This document shows, one piece after another, positions 8,998-19,611 of a stretch of 64,000 nucleotides of DNA. The position numbers and the translations under genes were made by a program. The stretch is from Rhodobacterales bacterium (lineage in GTDB: Bacteria; Pseudomonadota; Alphaproteobacteria; Rhodobacterales; Rhodobacteraceae). Position 1 is the stretch's first letter. Each line of letters begins with the position of its first letter. The notes under the pieces are model-generated. The model saw nothing but the letters and a program-made list of their open reading frames with translations. It did no database searches and was not told the DNA's origin. Location: the NCBI GenBank assembly GCA_002747325.1, contig PDOZ01000033.1, positions 42,336 through 106,335 on the forward strand, in the 5' to 3' direction.

Positions 8998-10095
8998 ATG
9001 TCTGGTGGACCAACGCCGCGGCCCGGCATTCTGGAAATCGAATTGTATCAATCCGGCGGTGCCTCCGTGGAGGGGGTGGCCAATGTGGTGAAATTATCGG
9101 CCAACGAAAACCCGTTCGGCACGTCCGATGCGGCGCGCGAAGCCTATGCGCGCGCCGGGCGTGAGCTGGCCCGCTATCCCGGCACCGGGCATGAGGATTT
9201 GCGCGCGGCGATTGGCGAGGTGCATGGGCTGGACCCGGAGCGCATCGTCTGCGGCGCGGGGTCGGACGAAATCCTGATCAACCTGACGCGGGCCTATGCC
9301 GGGCCGGGCGACGAGGTGATCTGCACCGAACACGGCTTTTCCATGTATCCGATCGTGGCACACGGGGCGGGGGCGACGCCGGTTGTGGTGGCGGAACGCG
9401 AGCGGGTGGTGGACGTGGACGCGATCCTCGCCGCCGTGACCGACAAGACCCGCGTCGTTTTCATTGCCAACCCGGCCAACCCGACCGGCACCATGGTCGG
9501 CGCGCGCGAGTTGTCCCGGCTGGCCGAGGGGTTGCCGGAACAGGCAATCCTCGTGCTGGACGGCGCTTATGCGGAATATGTCGAGGGGTTCGATGGCGGC
9601 GCCGCGCTGGTCAACCGCTTTCCCAACGTGGTGATGACCCGCACCTTCTCGAAGATCTACGGCCTCGGCGCGCTGCGGGTCGGCTGGGCTTATGCTTCGC
9701 GCGAGATCATCGACGTGCTGAACCGCATTCGCAACCCGTTCAACCTCTCGGCTTCGCAACTGGCCACGGCGGAAGCCGCGATGCGCGATCAGGATTGGGT
9801 CGCGCGGTGTCGGGCGGACAACGCCCGCCTGCGCGCGCTGCTGGCGGAAGGGCTGGCGGAACATGGCGTCCCCTCAGACACGTCCTGCGCCAACTTTATC
9901 CTCGCCCGTTTCGCCGATGCGGCGGAGGCCAATGCGGTGGATAACCACCTGAAAGAGCAGGGTTTTATCGTGCGTAAGGTCGCGGGATACGGCTTGCCGC
10001 ATTGTCTGCGGATTACGGTGGGTGACGAAGCATCCTGCCGCCGGGTGGCGCATCTGGTGGGCGCGTTCAAGGGAGGGAACGGCGATGGCGCATGA
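8998..10095 (+). CDS. hisC: Histidinol-phosphate aminotransferase
   Basis: 365-residue fold-type I PLP aminotransferase that converts imidazole acetol phosphate to histidinol phosphate; many HisC enzymes also accept aromatic substrates. The Schiff-base lysine is K219 in [16 protein letters not shown], and the SANENPFG motif near the N-terminus is typical of HisC. The ATG at 8998 has AAGGGGGAAG just upstream. It overlaps the next gene, prephenate dehydrogenase, by 11 nt, so here it probably also serves tyrosine/phenylalanine synthesis. Confidence 0.93.
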   Translation: MSGGPTPRPGILEIELYQSGGASVEGVANVVKLSANENPFGTSDAAREAYARAGRELARYPGTGHEDLRAAIGEVHGLDPERIVCGAGSDEILINLTRAYAGPGDEVICTEHGFSMYPIVAHGAGATPVVVAERERVVDVDAILAAVTDKTRVVFIANPANPTGTMVGARELSRLAEGLPEQAILVLDGAYAEYVEGFDGGAALVNRFPNVVMTRTFSKIYGLGALRVGWAYASREIIDVLNRIRNPFNLSASQLATAEAAMRDQDWVARCRADNARLRALLAEGLAEHGVPSDTSCANFILARFADAAEANAVDNHLKEQGFIVRKVAGYGLPHCLRITVGDEASCRRVAHLVGAFKGGNGDGA

Positions 10096-11029
10096 GGAAA
10101 TTTACCCGCGCGTGGCCCTGATCGGCCTTGGCCTTATTGCCGGTTCTATGGCGCATGCGATGCGGCGCGGCGGCTTGGCGGGCGAGATCGTCGGCACGGC
10201 GCGTTCCGCCGAAAGCCGTGCCATTGCCCGCGAAATTCAGCTTTGCGACCGCGTGGTTGATACGGCGGCGGAGGCGGTGCGGGACGCGGATCTTGTGGTT
10301 CTTGCGGTGCCGGTCGGCGCGATGGGGGCGGTGGCCCGCGAAATCGGCCCGCATCTGAAACCGGGCGCGACCGTCACCGATGTTGGCTCGGTGAAACAGG
10401 CGGTGATCGACACGGTCGGCCCGCATATGCCGGAGCATGTGCATTTCGTCCCGGCGCACCCCTTGGCGGGCACCGAACATTCCGGTCCGCGCGCGGGTTT
10501 TGCCACGCTGTTTGACAACCGCTATTGCCTGATCGTGCCGACGGCGGGCAGCGAGCGGGGGGCGGTGGATCGCCTGCGGGCGCTGTGGCTCGGGATGGGC
10601 GCGAAGGTCGAGGAGATGGACCCGGAGCATCACGATCTGGTGCTGGCCGTGACCAGCCACACGCCGCACCTGATCGCCTATACCATGGTTGGCGTGGCCG
10701 ACGATCTTGGCCGCGTGACCGACAGCGAGGTGATCAAGTATTCCGCCGCCGGTTTTCGCGATTTTACCCGTATCGCGGCTTCGGACCCGACCATGTGGCG
10801 CGACGTGTTCTTGAACAACAAGCAGGCGACGCTGGAAATTCTGGGCCGGTTCACCGAGGAATTGTTCGCCCTGCAACGGGCCATTCGCACGGGCGACGGG
10901 GACGAATTGTTTGACTATTTCACCCGCACCCGCGCGATCCGGCGCGGCATTATCGAGGCGGGGCAGGATACGGCGGAACCGGATTTTGGCCGCAGCTTAG
11001 AGCATTCCGACGCGGCGGAGGGCGTATGA
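10085..11029 (+). CDS. tyrC: Prephenate/arogenate dehydrogenase
   Basis: 314-residue NAD(P)-dependent dehydrogenase of tyrosine biosynthesis. The N-terminal Rossmann motif is [12 protein letters not shown] (residues about 12-23). The conserved [10 protein letters not shown] loop and the helical dimerisation domain follow ([11 protein letters not shown]). The start lies inside the 3' end of hisC, which indicates translational coupling of two aromatic amino acid genes. Its stop overlaps the next start by ATGA. Confidence 0.9.
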   Translation: MAHEEIYPRVALIGLGLIAGSMAHAMRRGGLAGEIVGTARSAESRAIAREIQLCDRVVDTAAEAVRDADLVVLAVPVGAMGAVAREIGPHLKPGATVTDVGSVKQAVIDTVGPHMPEHVHFVPAHPLAGTEHSGPRAGFATLFDNRYCLIVPTAGSERGAVDRLRALWLGMGAKVEEMDPEHHDLVLAVTSHTPHLIAYTMVGVADDLGRVTDSEVIKYSAAGFRDFTRIAASDPTMWRDVFLNNKQATLEILGRFTEELFALQRAIRTGDGDELFDYFTRTRAIRRGIIEAGQDTAEPDFGRSLEHSDAAEGV

Positions 11030-11940
11030 AACTCCGCGTGATGATAGCCCTCGCGTTGCTGGCTTACCCGGCCTTGGCACAAGCGCCGCAGGAAGCGCCG
11101 CGCCCGCCTGTGCGTCCGGGGGCGGCGGTACCGGCGGCGGTTTCGAACCTCGCGCCGCGCGTGGTGGCCCGGCCACCAATGCGCCCGGCTGTGTCAGCGG
11201 CACCCGCCCCAGAACCCACCACGCAACCTTCTACCCCGGAGCCGCGCGGTTTTGTCGACCCGATCACCGCCTTCATGGAAAGCATCGGCGCGGCGGGGCA
11301 GCGACGTGCGATGGAGGTTCCCGGCGGTTCGCCGCTGGCGGTTTTGCGCTCGCCGCGCCCGGAACGGCGCCCGACTACCCTGCCGCGCACCCCCGCTGTC
11401 ATCGCGCCTTCGCCGGGCGGGTCGGTCTGTGGCGTGGCGTCGATCAAGGGGCAGAACCTCGCCTCGATCCCCGGAACCCTGCCCGGATGCGGCGTTACCA
11501 ACCCGGTCAGGATCACCGAGGTGGCGGGGGTTCGGCTGTCCCAGGCAGCGACGGTGGATTGCACCACGGCCAAGGCGCTGGAATTCTGGACGCGCAAGAT
11601 CGCGATCCCGACGGTTGGGCGCACCGGCGGCGGGCTGGCGCGGATCAACGTCGTTGTGTCGTATAATTGCCGCAAGCGCATCGGCACCCGCAGCAACCGC
11701 ATTTCCGAACACGGCAAGGGCCGCGCGATTGACATTACCGGCTTCACCATGCGCAACGGCGAAACCTTCACCGTGCTGAAGCACTGGAACAGCGGCACTT
11801 ACGGCAAGATACTGAAATTGATGCACAAAGGCGCTTGCGGCCCGTTCGGGACCGTGCTTGGCCCGCGCGCCAACGCCGCTCACCGCGACCATTTCCACTT
11901 CGACACGGCGCGCTATCGTTCCGGCTCTTACTGTCGTTAG
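11026..11940 (+). CDS. Extensin-like family protein
   Basis: 304-residue exported protein. The signal peptide (about residues 1-19, ending ALAQA) is followed by a long Pro/Ala-rich linker and a C-terminal extensin-like domain (about 135-304). That domain has the conserved RISEHGKGRAIDI and NAAHRDHFHFD segments, with His and Asp residues resembling a metal-dependent D,D-peptidase site. The bacterial role is probably in the cell wall but is not proven. Translationally coupled to tyrC by a 4-nt overlap, although functionally unrelated. Confidence 0.85.
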   Translation: MKLRVMIALALLAYPALAQAPQEAPRPPVRPGAAVPAAVSNLAPRVVARPPMRPAVSAAPAPEPTTQPSTPEPRGFVDPITAFMESIGAAGQRRAMEVPGGSPLAVLRSPRPERRPTTLPRTPAVIAPSPGGSVCGVASIKGQNLASIPGTLPGCGVTNPVRITEVAGVRLSQAATVDCTTAKALEFWTRKIAIPTVGRTGGGLARINVVVSYNCRKRIGTRSNRISEHGKGRAIDITGFTMRNGETFTVLKHWNSGTYGKILKLMHKGACGPFGTVLGPRANAAHRDHFHFDTARYRSGSYCR

Positions 11941-11944
11941 GCGT

Positions 11945-12961
11945 TTACGGCACCCGCAGGTCTGGGGCGTCGCCGATGGGGAAGGGGCCGAGATAGATGC
12001 GACCATCCTCAAAAGTCACGCGGGTTTCCAGCGTGTTGGGGTCGTCGGAGGCCATGGCAATCAGTTCCAGCGCCTGTTGCGCAACGGTCAGGTATTCCAT
12101 CGGGATCGCCCCGGTCGCGACCGCCAGATCAAGCGCGGCGCGCCATTGCGTCAGGGTCAGGTCCAGCGATCCGGTCGGCTGCCCGCGCTGGTCCACATCG
12201 AGATAGCCGCGGATGTCAAACCGCAATTCGCCCCATTCCAGCGCTACCTTGCGCAGGTTGATCCAGATCGGCTGCGGGCGGCGCTCCTCAAGTGTGCGCA
12301 GGTCGAAGGGGCGGTCGTAGCGGCTTTGCAGGTCGATCACGGCGCTTTTGATCACGGTCGGCAATCCGCCGGACTGGCGCAGATCGGTCAGCATCCCGTC
12401 GCCCAGTTGCAACGAATTTAGGGCGACGTGCTGGTCGAAAACGTTCTCTTCCGTCACGATGGAATTGGCGCGCATCGCGACCAGCCCGGACGCCAGCCCC
12501 ATGCGCCAGCCGCTGCCGGAGATGATCGCATCGGTGATCTCTGTCGTTGAATCGGTGAGTGGAAAGCCGTTTTCCAGCGACATTTTCATGGAGGACGTCA
12601 GTTGTTCCGCTTCGATGATCACCGTGCCTTTTGGCGAAGCGAGCAATAGCGGGCCCGAGAAAGAGGCGGTCCGGTGATGCGGCATGTAGAACTTTGACAA
12701 AAGGTCGAGGCGCTCGGACGACAGGGCCACCTGCGTTGCCGGGTCGCTCAGTTCGAGATCGGTGACGGTGGTGTCGAGCCGGAAGGGATAACCGCGGGTC
12801 GTCAGATCGGTATAGCTCGCGGCCCAGTTCTCCGCCCGGCGCGCGTCCAGCCATTTGTCGATCACGAAATTGGTGCCCTGCGCGGCGATGAACCAGACGA
12901 GGCTCCAAAGCAGCGCGGCGGCGATGAGAAACTTGACGAAACGGCGGGTAAATCGGGGCAT
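11945..12961 (-). CDS. DUF2125 family membrane-anchored protein
   Basis: 338-residue protein with one N-terminal hydrophobic helix (about residues 10-27) and a large exported domain of mostly beta character, matching DUF2125, an alphaproteobacterial family of unknown function. It begins MPRFTRRFVKFL and contains the typical TRGYPFRLD segment. It converges on the extensin-like gene with a 4-nt gap and is divergent from the MotA/ExbB-like gene, whose start is 118 nt away. Confidence 0.85.
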   Translation of the reverse strand: MPRFTRRFVKFLIAAALLWSLVWFIAAQGTNFVIDKWLDARRAENWAASYTDLTTRGYPFRLDTTVTDLELSDPATQVALSSERLDLLSKFYMPHHRTASFSGPLLLASPKGTVIIEAEQLTSSMKMSLENGFPLTDSTTEITDAIISGSGWRMGLASGLVAMRANSIVTEENVFDQHVALNSLQLGDGMLTDLRQSGGLPTVIKSAVIDLQSRYDRPFDLRTLEERRPQPIWINLRKVALEWGELRFDIRGYLDVDQRGQPTGSLDLTLTQWRAALDLAVATGAIPMEYLTVAQQALELIAMASDDPNTLETRVTFEDGRIYLGPFPIGDAPDLRVP

Positions 12962-13079
12962 GGCAATCTCTTTAATTGTGTATTCTTCTCTTAACGCGGG
13001 CGCGGGGCGGCGTAAACCGCTTGGCAGGACGGGGCAAACCGCCTATCGTCTGGGCAAAGAAACAAGGCAAGAGGCGGTC

Positions 13080-14273
13080 ATGGAACAGCCGGTAGGCGGG
13101 CCTGTCGAGGGGCTGGGGAATGTTTCAAAAGCGGTGGCGCAGCCCTATTTTGCGCAGCCGGTGCGGCAGATTTTGCTGATCGCGATTGCGCTGGGGCTGG
13201 TCGCGGCGGGGATTTGGATGGTGCTGCCAGCGATCCTGCCGGTAATCCGCGCCAATTTGTATCTCAACGGCGCCATCCTCTTTGTCTTCGCCATCGGGCT
13301 GTATGCCGCGCTGTGGCAAGTCGCGCAGATCGTCAATTCGGTGCGTTGGATTGCGCGTTTTGCCCGCGGGGAGGACATTTCCGAGACCCGCGCCGCGCCG
13401 CGTTTGTTAGCTTCGCTGGCGGAACTGATGCGCGAACGCGGCGTGTCGATGCAGATCGGGGCCAGCTCGTCGCGCTCGATCCTGGACAGTGTTGCCATGC
13501 GGATCGACGAGCAGCGCGAGATCACCCGCTACATCACCAACACCTTGATTTTCCTTGGACTTTTGGGCACGTTTTACGGGTTGGCCACCACGGTTCCCGC
13601 TGTGGTCGACACCATCCGCTCCCTCGCGCCGAGCGAAGGTGAAGAAGGCGTTGCGGTGTTCAATCGCCTGATGACTGGGCTGGAGGCGCAGCTTTCCGGT
13701 ATGGGCACGGCGTTTTCGTCCTCGCTTTTGGGTCTCGCCGGGTCGCTGATCGTGGGGCTGGTCGAGCTTTTCGCCACGCACGCGCAGAACCGCTTTTACC
13801 GCGAGTTAGAGGAATGGCTGTCCTCGATCACCCGGCTGGGCTTTGCCACCGGCGAGGACGGGCAGGTCGATCCGCGCGGCGCCGCCGCGTATCTCGCGCA
13901 TATGGCCGAGCAGATGGAGAGCCTGACGCAGATGTTTACCCAATCCGATGTTAGCCGCGCCATGGTTGACGAGCGGTTGGGCACCTTGGCGGATGCGGTG
14001 GATCGTCTGGCGCGGCAAATCCATGAGGAGGGCGTTTCGACGCCGCATATCATCCGCATGGCAGAGGGGCAGGAGCGGTTGATCGAGGCGGTGCAGGGGC
14101 GCGGCGTGGACGGATCGAATGCCGAAACGCAGGCCCGTTTGCGCTCGATGGACGTGCATCTGCTGCGAATCCTTGAAGAAGTTTCCGCCAGTCGACAAGA
14201 AGGCATGTCCGAGTTGAAAGACGAATTGGCACGGCTGAACCACCTGCTGCGTCACGGCGCCGGAGAGGCGTAA
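13080..14273 (+). CDS. MotA/TolQ/ExbB-type proton channel protein
   Basis: 397-residue inner-membrane protein. Two hydrophobic helices lie near the N-terminus (about 27-50 and 60-80) and two more form the MotA/TolQ/ExbB domain (ITNTLIFLGLLGTFYGL and FSSSLLGLAGSLIVGL). A long soluble C-terminal region with predicted helices follows. It likely forms a proton-driven stator with the OmpA-like protein encoded next, whose ATG overlaps this gene's TAA by one base. The ATG at 13080 has AAGAGG upstream. The pair is widely kept in Rhodobacterales; its specific task is unknown. Confidence 0.8.
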   Translation: MEQPVGGPVEGLGNVSKAVAQPYFAQPVRQILLIAIALGLVAAGIWMVLPAILPVIRANLYLNGAILFVFAIGLYAALWQVAQIVNSVRWIARFARGEDISETRAAPRLLASLAELMRERGVSMQIGASSSRSILDSVAMRIDEQREITRYITNTLIFLGLLGTFYGLATTVPAVVDTIRSLAPSEGEEGVAVFNRLMTGLEAQLSGMGTAFSSSLLGLAGSLIVGLVELFATHAQNRFYRELEEWLSSITRLGFATGEDGQVDPRGAAAYLAHMAEQMESLTQMFTQSDVSRAMVDERLGTLADAVDRLARQIHEEGVSTPHIIRMAEGQERLIEAVQGRGVDGSNAETQARLRSMDVHLLRILEEVSASRQEGMSELKDELARLNHLLRHGAGEA

Positions 14274-16177
14274 TGGCCCAGTTGCGGCGCAATTCCCGTA
14301 CCATGTCTGGCTCGATCTGGCCGGGATTTGTCGATGCGATGACCGGCCTGCTGTTGGTGTTGATGTTTGTGTTAACCATTTTCATGGTGGTGCAATTCGT
14401 GTTGTCCGAGACCATTTCCGGGCAAGAACACGAGTTGGAAGAATTGTCGGCGCAAGTGGCGGAACTGGCCTCGGCGTTGGGCTTGGCGGAGGAAACGAAC
14501 GCCGAAATGGGGGTGGAATTGGGTCTGCTGCGCACCACGCTGGACGAGGCGAACGCAGAGGCGGCGGCGCAGTCGGCCTTGATTGCGACCTTGCAGGCGG
14601 ATCTTGAGGGCCGCGAGGCCGAAATCGCATCACAATCCGCCAAGATCACCGCGTTTGAGGCACAGGTTGCGACGCTGTTGGCCGAACGCGATGCGGCGCG
14701 CGGCGAGGGCGCGGTTTTGTCGGCGCGGGTCGAGGAGTTGGAAGCGGCGGAGGCCCGGTTGATCACGCAGGCGGAGGCGTTGAATCTCGCTTTGGCACAG
14801 GCGCGCGACGAGATGGATGCGCAGGTTGAGGCGGCGCGGCTGGCGGCGGCGCAGCGCGAGGCCTTGCAGGCGCTGATTGCCGATCTGGAAGCGCAGGTTG
14901 CGGAACGTGATACGTCCTTGGCGGCGGCGTTGGCGCGGTTGGATGCGGGCGAAAATGCGGCTTCCGGTCTGTCGGAGCGGGTTTTGGCGTTGGAAGCGGC
15001 GTTGTCGGCGGAAGAGGCCAAGCGGCTGGAAGAACTGGCGGCAGCGGAAGCGTTGCGCGCGCGGTTGGCGGAGGTTGAAGAGAACCTCTCTGCGGAGGAA
15101 GCGGCGCGGTTGGCGGAAATTGCGGCGGCGCAGGCTTTGCGGGAGCGGTTGGCCAATGCGCAGGATGAGTTGACGGCGATGACTTTGGCGCTGGAGGCGT
15201 CGCGCAAGGAGGCGGAGGATACGTTAACCTTGTTAGCGGCGGCGGAAGCGGCAAAGCAGGGATTGGACGAGAAGCTGGCGCAGGCTTTGCTTGAGGCGGA
15301 ACAGCTGCGCACTGTGGCGGGCAGCGAAGACGAATTGCGGGCGCAGTTGGCGGCGGCGTTGGCAGCGAAGCTGGCGGCGGAGCAGGGCACGGCGGCGGCC
15401 TTGTCGGAAGCGGAGGCCAAGGCGGCCTTGCTGGCGGCGGCGAATACGGCACTCAGCGATGAAAAAGCGTTATCGGCGGAGGCGGCGCGCAAGGTGGCGC
15501 TGTTGAACGAGCAAGTGGCTGCGCTGCGGGCGCAGTTGGGCGCGTTACGGGCGATTTTGGATGAAAGCGAAGCGCGCGATGCTCAAGCGCAGGTGCAGAT
15601 TGAGCTGTTGGGGTCGAAGTTGAACGCGGCTCTGGCGCAGGTGGCGGCGGAAGAGCGTAAACGGGCGGCGCTGGAGGCGGCGGAGCGGCGGCGGCTCGAG
15701 GAAGAAGCGAAGCAGCTTGCCAGCTATCGCTCTGATTTCTTTGGTAAAGTTCGGCAGGTGCTGGATGGTCGCGAGGGGGTGAAAATCGTTGGCGACCGTT
15801 TTGTCTTTAGCTCGGAAGTGTTGTTTGCATTGGGCGAAGTTGAGTTGTCCGAGGCGGGCAAGGCGCAGATCGCGCGGGTGGCGGCTTTGTTGAGCGAGGT
15901 GGCGGATGAGATGCCGCCGGAGGTTGATTGGATCGTGCGTGTTGATGGGCATACGGATGCGACCAAGTTGCGTCCCGGCGCGGCATTTGCGGATAACTGG
16001 GAACTGAGCCAGGAGCGGGCGCTTTCGGTGGTGCGCTATATGATCGACGAGTTGGGGTTTGCGCCCGAGCGGTTGGCGGCAACCGGGTTTGGCGAGTATC
16101 AGCCGGTGGCGGCGGGTAACAGCGCGGCGGCGAATGCGGCGAACCGGCGGATTGAGCTGAAGCTGACGGAGCGGTGA
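14273..16177 (+). CDS. MotB-like protein with coiled coil and OmpA peptidoglycan-binding domain
   Basis: 634-residue protein. One N-terminal helix carries a membrane Asp (WPGFVDAMTGLLLVLMF), as in MotB/ExbD. It is followed by about 420 residues of Ala/Glu/Leu-rich coiled coil (about 45-480) and an OmpA domain (about 510-634) with the peptidoglycan-binding signature DGHTDATKLRP and NWELSQERALSVV. It would anchor the preceding channel protein to the cell wall across the periplasm. The coil is built from near-repeated Ala-rich stretches of high GC, so recombination within it is possible. Confidence 0.8.
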   Translation: MAQLRRNSRTMSGSIWPGFVDAMTGLLLVLMFVLTIFMVVQFVLSETISGQEHELEELSAQVAELASALGLAEETNAEMGVELGLLRTTLDEANAEAAAQSALIATLQADLEGREAEIASQSAKITAFEAQVATLLAERDAARGEGAVLSARVEELEAAEARLITQAEALNLALAQARDEMDAQVEAARLAAAQREALQALIADLEAQVAERDTSLAAALARLDAGENAASGLSERVLALEAALSAEEAKRLEELAAAEALRARLAEVEENLSAEEAARLAEIAAAQALRERLANAQDELTAMTLALEASRKEAEDTLTLLAAAEAAKQGLDEKLAQALLEAEQLRTVAGSEDELRAQLAAALAAKLAAEQGTAAALSEAEAKAALLAAANTALSDEKALSAEAARKVALLNEQVAALRAQLGALRAILDESEARDAQAQVQIELLGSKLNAALAQVAAEERKRAALEAAERRRLEEEAKQLASYRSDFFGKVRQVLDGREGVKIVGDRFVFSSEVLFALGEVELSEAGKAQIARVAALLSEVADEMPPEVDWIVRVDGHTDATKLRPGAAFADNWELSQERALSVVRYMIDELGFAPERLAATGFGEYQPVAAGNSAAANAANRRIELKLTER

Positions 16178-16178
16178 T

Positions 16179-17150
16179 TTACTCCGGGGTGACCGGGAAG
16201 TCGGCCTCGAAGCTCTCGATTTCTGCGCCGTTTCGGCTCAGTGCGATGCTCAGGTGAACCGGGCCGCTGATATTGGCGCGAAGCTTTTTGCCGGCGAAAA
16301 CGGTTCTAAGCACCTGTTTTTTCTCGATTTCGATTTGATTTCTTGAGACTTTTCCGGCGGGTGTGCGGATTTCGATGGTCAGGAGGTCGCCGGGATAGGG
16401 GTTATGCAACAGGGCCCAGCCGACGAGGGCGGGGGCGTTTTCCGGGATGGATTGCTGCGGCGGGATTCCGGCTTTGGCGTCTTGGTGCGTGACCGGGCCG
16501 AGGGCGAGGCCAGCGGAGACAATGCCGGTTGGGGCATATTCAATTGGGGTGAGCCAGAGAGCGGTTGGTTCGCCAGCCGTGCCGCAAGCGGTGACGCCTT
16601 CGGCGTCGAACGGGTCGATGACGGCGTTGTTTTTGCGCAGGACAAGGTGCAGATGGGGGAACTGGGTTTTGCCGGACAGGCCGATCGCCCCGAGCATTGC
16701 ACCCATCGGCACCCGTTGGCCGCGTTGCACGGCAACGGAGCCGGATTTCAGGTGGCAGTATTGTGAGGTCCAGCCGCCGCCGTGGTCGATCATCACGCCG
16801 TTGCCGCATTCTTTGCCTTCGATGTCGGCGAGGGTTTCGGGGGTTGAGGCGCGGTCCGGCATGCCATCTCGGGTGGCGGTGACTTTGCCCGGCGCGACGG
16901 CCAGAACGGGGATGTTTTGTGCCATGGCGCTGAAGCTGGTCAGGGCGATGTCGGTGCCTTTGTGCCCGTCGTAACTATTTGGATTACAAGTGAAATCCGC
17001 TGCGCCGGGGCCGGGGTCCGCGTCGACATTCTGCAGGAAAAAGCAATCTTCCCCGAGGGTGCAGTCCACGGGGAAGCTGATCCTGAACTCGCGGGCCAGC
17101 GCCGGGAGGGTTAGTGCGATGAACGCGAAGAGGGCGGCGATGAGGCGCAT
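16179..17150 (-). CDS. M23 family metallopeptidase
   Basis: 323-residue exported peptidase. The signal peptide (about 1-20, ends TLPALA) is followed by an M23/LytM domain: the HxxxD zinc ligands in YDGHKGTDIAL and the HxH motif in FPHLHLVL are both present, so it should be active, probably on peptidoglycan. The ATG at 17150 overlaps the clpA TGA by one base (TGATG), preferred over the adjacent TTG at 17153. A C-terminal extension of about 120 residues after the catalytic domain is beta-rich. Convergent with the OmpA-like gene. Confidence 0.88.
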   Translation of the reverse strand: MRLIAALFAFIALTLPALAREFRISFPVDCTLGEDCFFLQNVDADPGPGAADFTCNPNSYDGHKGTDIALTSFSAMAQNIPVLAVAPGKVTATRDGMPDRASTPETLADIEGKECGNGVMIDHGGGWTSQYCHLKSGSVAVQRGQRVPMGAMLGAIGLSGKTQFPHLHLVLRKNNAVIDPFDAEGVTACGTAGEPTALWLTPIEYAPTGIVSAGLALGPVTHQDAKAGIPPQQSIPENAPALVGWALLHNPYPGDLLTIEIRTPAGKVSRNQIEIEKKQVLRTVFAGKKLRANISGPVHLSIALSRNGAEIESFEADFPVTPE

Positions 17151-19477
17151 CAATCAGCGGTGAGCAGGGGCGGTTTTTTCTTCGGTGCGATTTTCTTTTT
17201 CGCCGGTTCCTCGATGATCAGATCAAGGGCGCCGTCTTTCATGCCGACCTTGACCAGCCCGCCATTGGCCAGTTTGCCGAACAGCAATTCTTCCGCCAGC
17301 GGCTTTTTGATGTGTTCCTGAATGACGCGACCGAGCGGGCGGGCGCCCATGCGCGAATCGTAGCCCTTGGCGGCGAGCCATTCGGCGGCTTCGCGGGTTA
17401 GCTCGATGGACACGCCGCGATCCATCAGTTGCGCTTCCAGTTGCAGGACGAACTTCTCGACCACTTGCAGGATCACTTCCTTGCCAAGCGGCGCGAAGCT
17501 GATCACCGCGTCGAGGCGGTTGCGGAATTCGGGGGTGAAGGTGCGCTCGATGGCGGCGGTATCTTCGCCCTCGCGGCGGTCGCGGCCAAAGCCGACCGCT
17601 TCTTTGGCTTGTTCCGATGCGCCTGCGTTCGAGGTCATGATCAGCACGACATTGCGGAAGTTTACCTTGCGGCCATTATGGTCCGTCAGCTCGCCGTTAT
17701 CCATGACCTGCAACAGGATGTTATAGACATCCGGATGGGCCTTTTCGATTTCGTCGAGCAGCAGCACGCAATGCGGGTGCTGGTCGACGCCATCGGTCAG
17801 CAGGCCGCCCTGATCGAAGCCGACATAGCCCGGAGGCGCGCCGATCAGGCGGGAAACGGCGTGTTTTTCCATATATTCGGACATATCGAAGCGCAGAAGT
17901 TCGACGCCGAGATTGTCGGCCAGTTGACGCGCGACCTCGGTTTTGCCGACCCCGGTCGGCCCGGCGAACAGGTAATTGCCGATGGGTTTTTCCGGTTCGC
18001 GCAGGCCCGCGCGGGCCAGTTTGATGGCGGAGGACAGGGCTTCGATCGCCGCGTCCTGTCCGAAGACCACCCGTTTCAGGGAGCGTTCCAGATCGCGCAG
18101 CACTTCGGCGTCGTCTTTGGTCACGTTCTTTGGCGGGATACGGGCGATTTTGGCCACAACCGCTTCGATCTGTTCCGTGTCGATGCGCGCGATGCGGGCG
18201 TCTTCGTCCAGCAGATGCTGCGCCGCGCCCGCTTCGTCGATCACGTCGATCGCCTTGTCGGGGAGTTTGCGGTCGTTGATATAGCGGGCGGAGAGTTCGA
18301 CCGCGGCTTCGATGGCGTCATCGGTATATTCGATGTCGTGATGCTCTTCGAAATAGGATTTGATGCCCTTGAGAATTTGCACCGTGTCTTCGACCGTCGG
18401 TTCGTTGACGTCGATTTTCTGAAAACGGCGCGACAGGGCGCGGTCTTTTTCGAAATGCTGGCGGAATTCTTTATAGGTTGTTGACCCCATGCAGCGCAGT
18501 TTGCCGCCTTGCAGGGCGGGTTTGAGCAGGTTGGAGGCATCCATCGCGCCGCCAGAGGTTGCTCCGGCGCCGATCACCGTGTGAATCTCGTCGATGAACA
18601 GCACCGCGTCGGGGTGTTCTTCCAACTCGCTCATCACCGCTTTCAGCCGCTCTTCAAAGTCGCCGCGATAGCGGGTTCCGGCCAGAAGCGCGCCCATGTC
18701 GAGGGAGTAAACGATGGTTTCGGAAAGGATTTTCGGAGTTTCGCCGGAAGTGATACGCCGGGCCAGCCCCTCGGCAATGGCGGTTTTGCCAACGCCGGGA
18801 TCGCCGACCAGCAGGGGGTTGTTCTTGCGGCGGCGGCACAGCACCTGAATGCAGCGTTCGACCTCGGCATCCCGGCCGATCAGCGGGTCGATATTGCCGG
18901 CGGCGGCCTTGGCGTTGAGGTCGACGCAATACTTGTCGAGCGCGGTTTCCTTGACTTCTTCCGTCGCTTCTTCGCCCGCGAAGGCTTCTTCAAACTCGTT
19001 GGCGCCCTGCACCGGGCGGCTCTCGCCGAAAGCCGGGTCTTTGGCAACGCCGTGGGCGATGAAATTCACCGCGTCGTAGCGCGTCATGTCCTGTTCTTGC
19101 AGGAAATAGACGGCGGTGCTTTCGCGTTCGGCGAAGATGGCTACCAGCACATTGGCGCCGGTCACTTCCGAGCGCCCGGAGCTTTGCACATGGATCGCCG
19201 CGCGTTGGATCACCCGCTGAAACGCTGCCGTCGGCACCGCTTCGGACCCTTCGACATTGGTTTCCAGCGAGGAGAGGTCTTCCTCAATGAAGGAGATCAG
19301 CGTGCTGCGCAGTTCGGCCAGATCGACGGCACAGGCCCGCAGCACCCGGCTCGCATCCGGGTCTTCCAGCAGCGCCAGCAGCAGATGCTCCAGCGTTGCC
19401 AGCTCGTGACCGCGCGCATTGGCGTTGGCCAAAGCGGCATGGATGGCCTGTTCCAGCGAATTGGAAAAAGATGGCAC
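17150..19477 (-). CDS. clpA: ATP-dependent Clp protease ATP-binding subunit ClpA
   Basis: 775-residue AAA+ unfoldase that feeds substrates to ClpP. Domains in order: double Clp N-domain, first AAA+ with Walker [10 protein letters not shown] and Walker B LFIDEIH, second AAA+ with GPTGVGKTE and [10 protein letters not shown], and the C-terminal D2-small domain. A Lys-rich tail ends the protein. GTG at 19477 is chosen because AGGAG lies 8 nt upstream and the product then begins [10 protein letters not shown], the usual form; the GTG three codons earlier would overlap the ribosome site. The M23 peptidase gene follows by a TGATG overlap. Confidence 0.95.
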   Translation of the reverse strand: MPSFSNSLEQAIHAALANANARGHELATLEHLLLALLEDPDASRVLRACAVDLAELRSTLISFIEEDLSSLETNVEGSEAVPTAAFQRVIQRAAIHVQSSGRSEVTGANVLVAIFAERESTAVYFLQEQDMTRYDAVNFIAHGVAKDPAFGESRPVQGANEFEEAFAGEEATEEVKETALDKYCVDLNAKAAAGNIDPLIGRDAEVERCIQVLCRRRKNNPLLVGDPGVGKTAIAEGLARRITSGETPKILSETIVYSLDMGALLAGTRYRGDFEERLKAVMSELEEHPDAVLFIDEIHTVIGAGATSGGAMDASNLLKPALQGGKLRCMGSTTYKEFRQHFEKDRALSRRFQKIDVNEPTVEDTVQILKGIKSYFEEHHDIEYTDDAIEAAVELSARYINDRKLPDKAIDVIDEAGAAQHLLDEDARIARIDTEQIEAVVAKIARIPPKNVTKDDAEVLRDLERSLKRVVFGQDAAIEALSSAIKLARAGLREPEKPIGNYLFAGPTGVGKTEVARQLADNLGVELLRFDMSEYMEKHAVSRLIGAPPGYVGFDQGGLLTDGVDQHPHCVLLLDEIEKAHPDVYNILLQVMDNGELTDHNGRKVNFRNVVLIMTSNAGASEQAKEAVGFGRDRREGEDTAAIERTFTPEFRNRLDAVISFAPLGKEVILQVVEKFVLQLEAQLMDRGVSIELTREAAEWLAAKGYDSRMGARPLGRVIQEHIKKPLAEELLFGKLANGGLVKVGMKDGALDLIIEEPAKKKIAPKKKPPLLTAD

Positions 19478-19611
19478 GTTCTGCACTCCTCGTATCGTCG
19501 GGCATGTTCACAACACCGCCCCTCATGCTTAATGTTCGGTTTTCTTTCCCGCAGCTTCAAGCGTTCATGGCAATTATTTCCGCTTCATGGCGCCTTTTTC
19601 TTAAGATTCCC

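Noticed and set aside
13080..16177. Zorya anti-phage system (ZorA/ZorB-like MotA/MotB pair)
   Set aside because: The channel protein lacks the long C-terminal coil of ZorA, the coil is in the OmpA partner, and no ZorC, ZorD or ZorE gene follows; neighbours are housekeeping genes.
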